Positions 55,990 through 64,000 of a stretch of 64,000 bases of DNA are shown here, piece by piece. The position numbers and the translations under genes were made by a program. The notes below the pieces were generated by a model that saw only the letters and a program-made list of their open reading frames with translations, was not told the DNA's origin and did no database searches. Origin of the DNA: Clavaria fumosa (Eukaryota > Basidiomycota > Agaricomycetes > Agaricales > Clavariaceae); the NCBI GenBank assembly GCA_951802425.1, contig OX637806.1:1550001-1614000 (forward strand), read 5' to 3'. Every line of letters begins with the position of its first letter. Within the stretch, counting starts at the first letter, position 1.

Positions 55990-58900
55990 TTATATAAGAA
56001 TGTCATCATCAAAATCTTCTCCTGCATCAATGTCAAGACACTCAGGCGGATTTGGGCTTGTACTCTGCTTTGACACTGGCCCAACCTCTCCTGGCCAGTC
56101 TGAACATGATATCCCAAACCCCTCGAATGTAGGAGCCCAAGTTTGTGCAAAGCATACTGCCATATTCTGAAGTATCTGTGCCTGTTTGGACGCATAAGCT
56201 GTTAGCCCCTCATGAAGTTCCGGCAACACTTCTGCACGTAAATCCTGTTGGCTGAGCCACCATCTGGCCCGCCACAATAGGAAAGCTAGCACACGTCTCA
56301 TTTCCTCAGCTACAAGTAGCACTTCTTCAGACCAGCGTTGTGCTCTTGCACGGGACTTCATCCACTCAACCCGTAGACCTATGACATGGTTAGAAAAAGA
56401 AACCGAAAAGGATACAGAGGGGACATACTTGCATCAATCTCACCCTTGGCGGCTTGCTGTACAGGTGTCCCATGAGATGATACCAACCAAATCCATGAAA
56501 GTTGGTGATCGCCTTCATGTTCGCCATCTTCTTTGCCAGGAGCACGAACATCTTCATTCTTGAGTTCCTGCAAGTATGTGACCCATGAACCTGAAGGATT
56601 AAGGGCAAGGAGTGCAGCCCGTGAGGCACGGTACCGTTCTGCAGTGCGGTGAATCTTATCCTTAAAACATTCAATAAGGGACCGTGTCCGGGTGCCAGAA
56701 CGCTGGCTGGGGCCAACTTGCTTGAATTTGTACTGCCACAGACCCATCGTGATTCGGAGAAGGCGACGAAGTTCATTGAGGGAATCCTCAGCTTGTGCAA
56801 GGCGAAGGCGACACTCCATTTCAAGAAGGTTTGGGACTGCATGTACCAACATGTGGGGTAAAGAGGATGGCAGATGTAATGGTATTAGTTCTGGAGCACA
56901 GGGTGTGGCATCTGTTGTTGCTGGAATTCGAAGTTCAGACACAGCGGGCATGTAGACATCTTGAACCATTTGCCAGGTCTCAATTCGGCGTCGAAGCAAC
57001 GTGCGCTTGTCATACACTTCAGCCGGTAGAGTGCCAGATGTCTTGGTGGCCCTTGCAATTTGATGATCAAGTATGCGCCTACAGGGATGTGAGCACTAGA
57101 TCCTGGCTAGGGATGGCAAGATAAGTGCTCACTGCTGTTCTTCAAGATCCATTCCGCTTGATAGAAACTTGTTTGGGGTAGTCATGTGTAAATGTGCTCC
57201 CCATTGCGAATGCTCAAAGTCCTCTCGGGCCAGCTCTGCTTGGACAAGTTTTAATGTAGTTCCTACAAATAGATCAATGAAATACTACTAGACAATGGAA
57301 GGGATCAACGCATACCAGTTTCTTCTTGATATGGATCCCTTGACGAGGGGTTTGCTTCCCATGCCAGGGCCGCAGCCTCCCAATCTGTAATAGTATCCAA
57401 AGGAAACCGGGCTGTAAGCTTGTTGAATAATGCCTGGTGCTTTGCGCGCATGCGAACTGCTGTCTGAAGTTGAGTAAGAAGCGAGGAACCTAGTAGGATA
57501 TATTATTAGATGGCATTATTGGGTTGTTGAAATAATGTACCGAATCCGACAATCTTTTGCCAATTCCAAGCGGCAGCGTGATCATCGATTGTGTCGTGCC
57601 GTGCGCCTGGCCCCATTTCTCGTGTGCTCATGCTTACAGGGTTTATGTGAGCCCACCATCGTTCTGGCTCCTCTCCATTCGTTCGTGCTGAGTATTTGAG
57701 GTAATTCAACGAATATTTCGTCTGACAAGATTTTCCATGACCATAAATATGGAGCTTCGGAATGACCTTCTTGATGCTGTCGATGCGATCGGGGGGAAGC
57801 CGCATGTGTTGAGGGAGGAGCATCATCCGTGAAGCTAGGTTACGAGACCATTGACACATAATGTCATATGAGAGAACCAGTGGTACAAAAGCCGTGCTAA
57901 TGAGAGTAGAGAACACGATGAAATCCATGTTTGCATATCTACAACTCATCAGCAATGCTCAAGAAGACTGAAGGATACATACTTTTCTCCTTTTTGAAGG
58001 TCCCCTAGTCCGTTCTTGCGCACAAGACAATGGCGAGCACAAAGAACCCCACCTGCTCCGCTAGAGCGATACCCTCTTACATTTTTGTTGGCATGGTCAA
58101 TAGCATGAAGTTCGGAGTCACAGAGGTTGGGCTAAGCAAGTGTTGAGAACAACGAGGAACTCTATGTACTGAATTTATCTAACCTCTTCGACATGTCCAC
58201 ATAATGTGATGTGTTCCTGATATGGGCCTTCGTCCACCCAATAACCCCACCCAGCTCCTAGCGGCACATCAGACTTGATGTTGCGTTCCTTGTTTTTGAG
58301 CCGGAAGTTTGCATCGATTGTCAATATCAATGAATAAAGCCACATACAGGTATGGTTAGCATTGCACAAACTCTCTATACCACACTTACTGAACATGCGG
58401 TGGCGCCTTCTGCCAGTCTGTCGGAAGGTTCCGGCCAGGGTGCGGACAGGCAGGGCATTCCACGACACAGTCACCTTTCCTTGTCGAATCAACCCCCAAC
58501 GGATCGTGGCCACGTCCAGAGCGCTTCAGCATTTTCAGGTGGCGCCAAATTCTGATAGTGAGCAGAAACTGCTCATAGCATGCCTATGGTATGCATAAGC
58601 CTTTAGAAATAGTAAGCGCACAATATACTTACCCTGACATTTAAACTTCCGGTGTTGTTGGTTCGATGTGTGAGAGAAAGGTAGTAATCATAGGCCGATA
58701 CTTTGCTTTGAACAGTGAGGAGGTGGAACGTCTCGAGGAGGTCGAATGTGAATGCAGATTGTGGATGGAGAGGTGTTGCTGGGAACCACCGAAACCGGAG
58801 AAGTTGGGTGCGATGCTGTGAATCTCCCGGCCGCCTGTAGCACTCGCAGAAGCAAAGCGAGACGGTGTGAATGCCAGAGATGTCGACGATAGTAAAATCA

Positions 58901-59584
58901 GAGTATTGAGGACTGGGGCATGGACAACGAGCACCGCTATGTCCAAGGTGGACAATCAGGCCGAGTTTCTTCAAAGATGTTGGTATGAAGTGAGAATCTG
59001 TCCATTCCTGTGAAAGGGTGCGGTGAGAACAACAGGAATATGTTAGTAACATTAGGACAGACCAGAATTCGATGCAAAGGGAGTAGGGAGTGCGATTGGA
59101 CAATACACGCAGAGCAGTAAACGCAGCACCCTACACAATCTCGACACTGGAATCGCGCAGCAAGTGAACCGCATGATGCACATGGTGATTGACCCACATG
59201 GCCATCATGTCTGAGTAATTCGTCAAGATATTCTTGACGAAACTGCTTTCACTGACCCACCGGTGTGGATTCAGGAGCCTTTTGAAGACTATTAGCTCAT
59301 CTGTAACGTGTCAAGGATGCAAGGATGCAGACCTTGTCCTCGCTTGCAGGATTATGATGAGTGTCACTTGGATAGTCTTCATAAAATCTGGGATCTGAGG
59401 GACAGATTCCATCAGTATCTTCACTTGGCAGGGATGCTTCTTGTGGGACGGTTGAGCATGAGGTTTGCAGTCGGCCATTGGAACGGTGAAATGTTATTGC
59501 ACGAACAGAGGAACTAGCAGTTTGAGCAAGATGTGGATGGGTGATGATAGCGTGAATGTTGTTGCCTTTACGTTTCTTAGACAT
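55990..59584 (-). pseudogene. KDZ transposase with CxC2-type cysteine domain, nearly complete
   Basis: Multi-exon minus-strand gene. Exon 1 is 59584-59333 (MSKKRKGNN). Exon 2, 59278-59063, has the cysteine cluster CASCG ... CRDCVGCCVYCSAC. Exon 3, 59007-58633, has HLGHSGARCPC and CFCECYR. A further exon near 58580-58380 has WRHLKMLKRSGRGHDP and CPACPHPGRNLP. Then come LTIDANFRLKNKERN (first catalytic Asp, near 58310), GYWVDEGPY, CARHCLVRKNGLGDLQKGE and VLSYDIMCQWSRNLA (second acidic residue, near 57870). HIYGHGKSCQTKYSLNY follows. The C-terminal helical region is 57017-56379 and 56361-55990. Introns are short GT-AG. One TGA at 59249-59251 interrupts exon 2 where CGA fits. I saw no other break in the parts checked, so it may be only recently inactivated. 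Confidence 0.85.
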
Positions 59585-59589
59585 GCTGA

Positions 59590-60406
59590 AGATGCACTGA
59601 AGCCGTGCGCAGTGCGAACTTTGGATATCGATTACTAGCGAGCCAGCCTACACGTGACAATCAGTGTCAACGTGTCGATGCCAGCCATGGCAATCCATGC
59701 CACCATCTTGTGGCATTCGCAACCAGCAACGGTGGAATTAGCTCCGCGGTGTATCTTTTTGGCTGCACGGTCAGCAATGGGCCGTGCAGTCAGCCGTGCA
59801 ACTGACCGTGCAACCAATTATGCAGATACCTCAGCTCGTCTTATCCTGGGGTTTACTGTGTCTGCCAGGAGTTGTGAGGAGAGATAACTAGCCTGGTTGA
59901 TATGTACACTAAAAAGAAGGCAGGTTTTGGTCAAATTGTAGAGCAAACTACTTGAGCCGCATGGTCAGTAATGTGTGCATAAGTGTATGTGTGTATCAAA
60001 ACTCCTTTAAACATCTACATGCCCCTAACCGATTCCAACCACACTTCAACCTCGCCCATATTTTCATGGCTTCTGCAAACTGTACAAAGGGTAGGTGGGC
60101 ATAGACGGCAGAAAAGTAAGCTCCCATTTTACCCTAGACCGAACTTCTGACCAATATTCCTCAGTAACCCAGCATATCGGGAGCGCGAACGGCTGCGAAA
60201 GAAACGGTACAAGTGACCTATTTTCCAAATACAACGCATCACTTAATCTTGTCTACAGTCAACGCGAACAAGCCAGAGCCCTCAAAAACGCCACTGTCAA
60301 TGTCCCAGTTCTCAAGTACATTGGCACACATTTATATAGGACTTATTTTCTCAAACAAGAACAGTGCACCTCCGACAGGAAGACCATTACCTGAACCATT
60401 AGGAAT
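59590..60406. other. Interval upstream of the KDZ gene
   Basis: No recognised gene. A cluster of CCGTGCA and GACCGTGCAA motifs lies at about 59760-59815, and the KDZ promoter is presumably here. Confidence 0.4.
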
Positions 60407-60704
60407 GAAGATTATGATGTCCATGACAACCACGACAACCACTCTTGAATGTATAGCCAACGCACAAAAATTACACTGGGAATGGGTCGGAGATTGGGGA
60501 AGTGTCGCAAATTTTGAGACACACCTCCGTAAGAGTTACGAGGAAGCTCTTGTGGCGGTTGCAGGGCCAGCGTGGCTCAGTGGTGTCCAAATGAGATTGG
60601 CAAAGGGAAAGGCTGGCTTAGCAGCGCTTCGAAGTTGCATGGCCCTCGATCTGCCCATGGCACATTCAGAGCTTGAGGACCTATGCATCAGGCCTTTGAT
60701 TTGA
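60407..60704 (+). CDS. Unrecognised ORF
   Basis: From the ATG at 60407 the frame reads ECIANAQKLHWEWVGDW, LRKSYEEALVAVAGPAW and MRLAKGKAGLAALRSC, and stops at TGA 60702. The composition is protein-like. An adjacent frame continues with AFDLMETFHRGTAEPELWAQ to TAA at about 60780, suggesting an intron or a frameshift near 60690. I recognise no family. It lies between the KDZ gene and the gene at 61139. Confidence 0.35.
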
Positions 60705-61138
60705 TGGAAACATTCCATAGAGGGACAGCGGAGCCCGAGCTATGGGCCCAATCAGATGTTAGAGATATATTTGACGAGTAAAATACACTTGTAGCGGATA
60801 AAAAATTGCATTGTACTCCACAGATCGATGAGGGATGCAGGCTAAGGAAGGGAATGACTGCTAGAGGCCATGTTGAGTACTTAACAATGAACTGACAATC
60901 CCGGGTGAGTTAGCTTTGCAGACTCGGACTGCGCTTGGCCCCAGCTGTTTGGATCAGGGGAAGGGGTTGAGTGGAATAGGTGGCTGCCGCCATACCAGAT
61001 ATGAAATACGGTTGGGTGGTTGAGGATTGAGAACCCTGTAAAGCCACCAAGTCAACCACATAAGTTAACAAGCGATCACAAAAATAAACTGACCTGTGCC
61101 TCTTCTTTCGTCTCTGCCTCATCATACTCGTCTTTGCC

Positions 61139-63489
61139 ATGTCCTCAACCAAAGTAGTACGGAGGGGAGGCGGTCCCGAGCCTTGGGTGACAGTTGAACA
61201 GCGCGAATACTTGATGGGCCTTCGTACGGCATACACCCAGTGCAAGAGAACAGGCACTTGTGCAGCATTCTGGGCAACAATCCTGGAGTATTGGGACGAG
61301 CACTGGCCAATCCCTGCGGATCCAGTGAGCGAAGTGGACGGTGAAGCGCCGGACGAATCACCCGACAAAGATGAGAAAGGAGAATTGACTGCCCGACAGC
61401 TGCTTATGAAGGTGACCAAAGTGTGCATATGAGAGAACTTAAACTCACAATCCAATCCAGCGAATTAAAGCCTGGTTTAATAACCATACCCGAGGATCAG
61501 CGTCAACGGAGTCACGTCGCAAACTACTTGACCTTTCCGGCATACACAAGAAGAAGAGGAAACTTTCACTTGCCCAAGCCTATACGAAACTATACTGGAA
61601 AATGAAGCTTGAAGTGCTCATCCAGAGTGCTCATCCAGGAGGCATGGAAGATCGACTGGATAAAACTTCACCCAGAATGCGATCCGGATCATCCAAAGTA
61701 CGACACAAAACAACACATCAACATACCACCGCCAGAGCTCAAGTTTCGGAATAAGAAGCTTCGGGAGTTGCTGGATGAAGAGTCGGCTGAGGTTAAGGCG
61801 GGGATTGAGCAGTTTCGTGACAAGAGAGAAGAGGCTGAACCTTTGGACGATAATGACAATGAGGACCTTGATGCCGAGGAATTGAAGAGACGAAAGCAGT
61901 CTGCTGAACGACAGAGGTGTGAGCATTGTTTGTCTGTGATTCTGCTTGTAACTCCTGCCTGCAGAGCGATCGATGCCCTACCTGTTACACTGGACAAGCT
62001 GCTCGACGAAATCGCTAATCAAACTGGCCTCCTCTGTTCCATTTTTCTTGTTGGACCTGAGCCTCAGCAGGGAGGAAATGACATTTGCATTACGTGCGTT
62101 CCACTTGGCCATCACTATGATGTCTCTGATAAATGCGCATAGGCTTCACAAGGGACACACACACCTTGGCGGCACAATCGCCAACGTTTACCCCACTGCC
62201 TGCGAGGCAATGCAGACGGCATGTGTTAACTTCTCAGCAAGGATCTTTCGTGAGCGTCCTTATCATTTCGTCATCACACTTCATCATTTTCATGTATTTA
62301 CAGCACCTGAAACCCGTCGAATGCTTGCGAGTCCAGGGACAGAACATCTGAGTCCCAAATTAACAATATTTCGCCCCACAAACCCCATAAATTCAACTGC
62401 ACCACAGACACACACCAGCCTCGACCCAAATCCCAACACCCAGACAGCAGAGGCAATGCACCGACCGCCTGCGCACCTCCAAGATGGTGAAACAACTGTT
62501 CGGAAGCGAATGGAACAACTCGATCAAGCTAGGGCGAGGAATTATGCGGTTGCGATGCGATTGCTGGGGGATGGTAGCGTTCCGCTTGCCCAACACAAGG
62601 ATCATGCGGCAGTGAGGTACGTTTACATATTGAGCCTCTATTCAATTTCTGAACCACATTACGAAACCGTAAACAGCAGCACATCTCTGCCTGCCACATC
62701 AACGACTCCACCTGTGGCTTCAACATCTCCGGCCGCTCCACCTGTGGCTTTGATGCCTCCTGCGACTATGGCTTCAGCACCTCACCTGACAACATCGGAA
62801 CCCCTCGAAGACGTACATCAGCAAACCTCGAATTGTCTTGACCCACCTTGACTGTCTTGACAAATTGGTCAAGACAGTCAAGAAAGTCAAGACATGTGTT
62901 CTTGACCAAAAAAGTTCTTGATCTGTCTTGACCACTAAGGTCAAGACAGATCAAGCTGGGTCAAGACATTTTGAGGTTTCCTGATGCGGCCTGGCTCACA
63001 CCGTTTATCCCTCGGCTTCAATCACTCAATAATACGGCATGGCAAGAACTCCTCAAGAAGTTTTTGGTCATGGAGCGCCTGCTGGGCTGTGTAAATGGCC
63101 GTGTAAGTACATTCATCATTCATATTTACATGTACTGAGTGGCAGCAGGGCAAGTCAGCGGTTCTTAGAGCTCATGGCCGGCCTGAAGCGGTTGGCATAT
63201 GGATCAAGTATTCACGAGGTGATAGTCCCAAAATAGCTGACCTCCTTTCGTTCAAAACCAAGTGGAAGGGCTGGTGGTTTAGCCTGCAGCCTCGAGAGCG
63301 CCAGGGGAAAGGCATGCGCTTCACTGATCTTTCAAGATCAAACAGCCAAATGAAGATGGATTGGACTGAATTGTCGAAGGGAAGTTTTGACGGGTTTTTT
63401 AATATCATAATTAGCTTGTCTTGGTGTGGGCACCATGAGCAGTACTGCATTGATGGAGTGTGCACAAGGTGGAATAGCAGAGGATGACA
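61139..63489 (+). pseudogene. TE-associated basidiomycete protein gene, frame broken by a 13-bp duplication
   Basis: Exon 1 (ATG 61139 to about 61422) has PWVTVEQREYLMGL ... AAFWATILEYWDEHWPIP, the N-terminal pattern of a repetitive Agaricomycete family of unknown function. Exon 2 starts at 61461 (KRIKAWFNNHTRGSA, then a KKKRKLSLAQAYTKLYW region). At 61613-61638 a 13-bp tandem duplication (AGTGCTCATCCAG twice) shifts the frame; with one copy it would read on into EAWKIDWIKLHPECDP. An intron at 61917-61964 precedes AIDALPVTLDKLLDEIANQ. Further pieces are Pro/Thr-rich (62400-62820). After a 171-bp hairpin element (62816-62986), the C-terminal part follows: WQELLKKFLVMERLLG, KTKWKGWWFSLQPRER and GFFNIIISLSWCG, ending near 63489. 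Confidence 0.6.
62816..62986. mobile_element. Short hairpin MITE of TCAAGAC repeats
   Basis: The inverted ends read CATCAGSAAACCTCRAAWTG. Inside are nested perfect hairpins: a 15-bp stem (CTTGACTGTCTTGAC, 6-base loop, at about 62848-62883) and a 17-bp stem (CTTGATCTGTCTTGACC, at about 62918-62956). The outer arms TGTCTTGACCCA also pair. It interrupts the gene at 61139-63489. No clear target duplication. Confidence 0.7.
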
Positions 63490-63864
63490 GTGTGGATTGT
63501 TCCTGCAGTGAATTTAGATGGCTTATGTTTCCTTTAGCCCATTTAAAAACCTAGTTGATGTTGAAATGTTGTGGTATTTCTGCTCCCATCCGACTAAAAT
63601 ACATCCTCAAAATACACCTGAATGCTAGAATAAGGTTAGGGTTAATTTATTCTTGCTTTTCCAAGTTAATGGAAGTACATAAAACTTATCAAAAATATGC
63701 TGGTGGTGTGCAAAGCAGTGTATCACAAATTGCAAAAGAAAGTGAAGTGAGATACTCAACAGTTGCCCACCCAACTATTCCACTTGGAAAAGGAAAGCCC
63801 TCGCCATTGATATGATGCTTGAACATTGCAATGCCATGCGCCCTGCCTGGCAAGTCATTTTCGC
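63490..63864. other. Interval without a recognised gene
   Basis: I see no gene pattern. A short Ser/Ala-rich and Lys-rich frame (QIAKESEVRYSTVAHP) is present but not identifiable. Confidence 0.4.
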
Positions 63865-64000
63865 CAAACCACCCAATTGCCCGATTCCATGACCCTCCGC
63901 ACCCCCCCCAACATGACCCAAACGCCATGCAGGTTGACCAAATCCTGTCATGTGGCAATTGTTACAATTGCCAGCAGCCCAGCCACCTCGCGTGTAACTG
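63865..64000 (+). CDS. Retrotransposon Gag zinc-knuckle fragment, runs off the window
   Basis: One frame reads HPIARFHDPPHPPQHDP, then NAMQVDQILSCGNCYNCQQP and SHLACN at the window edge. CYNC ... H with four residues to the next Cys fits CX2CX4HX4C. The short hydrophilic region before the knuckle is typical of Gag. Class and completeness cannot be judged. Confidence 0.55.

Noticed and set aside
62529..62741. Minus-strand ORFs opposite the TE-associated gene
   Set aside because: No recognisable motif. The plus strand carries the coherent exon series.

Overview
The window is a nest of transposable elements from a fungal nuclear genome, almost certainly a mushroom-forming basidiomycete (Agaricomycetes). 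The evidence is short GT-AG introns, chromodomain Ty3/gypsy elements, KDZ transposases with a CxC2-type cysteine cluster, hAT and Harbinger relics, Ty1/copia, and a 3' fragment of a fungal CHS7 gene. There is no bacterial-type operon, rRNA gene, CRISPR array or intact housekeeping gene. I use these names below: Copia-1; Gyp-A1 and Gyp-A2 (self-primed chromoviruses); LARD-B1, B2 and B3 (non-coding LTR elements); Gyp-C1 and Gyp-C2; Gyp-D.

Layout. 1-3664: 3' part of Copia-1 with its 3' LTR. 3684-4450: hAT transposase relic. 4914-12763: Gyp-A1, complete, with 291-bp LTRs and a TTGGA target duplication, interrupted by a 2.2-kb non-coding LTR-like insertion (9944-12172). 13127-14566: CHS7 fragment on the minus strand between two trinucleotide arrays. 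14826-16250: 1.4-kb foldback element. 16253-19539: LARD-B1, which lies in the 5' LTR of Gyp-A2 (19540-35279). Gyp-A2 is split in its integrase by Gyp-C1 (23786-34031), whose 5' LTR carries a hAT-like MITE. 35345-37050: KDZ relic. 38140-42694: LARD-B2, complete, with 842-bp LTRs, a CCTAT duplication and a second hAT-like MITE. 43199-44149: Harbinger-like remnants. 44240-45050: LARD-B3 fragment. 45051-51714: minus-strand Gyp-D inserted in B3. Gyp-D is split in its chromodomain by a 2.24-kb hAT-like foldback (47541-49779) and cut at its reverse transcriptase by Gyp-C2 (51715-55023). 55066-55900: CTAGTTAAC minisatellite. 55990-59584: nearly complete KDZ transposase gene. 61139-63489: broken TE-associated multi-exon gene. 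63865-64000: start of another Gag zinc knuckle.

How the pieces work together. The retroelements are dead or dying. In the coherent polyprotein frames the premature stops are overwhelmingly TGA at positions where arginine is expected, and LTR differences are almost all CpG transitions, which points to deamination of methylated CpG. The most unusual biology has three parts. (1) Two element families show 11-nt primer sites complementary to the predicted 5' end of their own transcript (Tf1/sushi-style self-priming), with covariation between Gyp-A1 and Gyp-A2. (2) Gyp-C and Gyp-D each carry an antisense gene between pol and the 3' LTR whose product has a Zn2Cys6-spaced cysteine cluster. (3) A hAT-like foldback is built from inverted 21-bp minisatellites and carries tRNA-like A/B-box modules in both arms.
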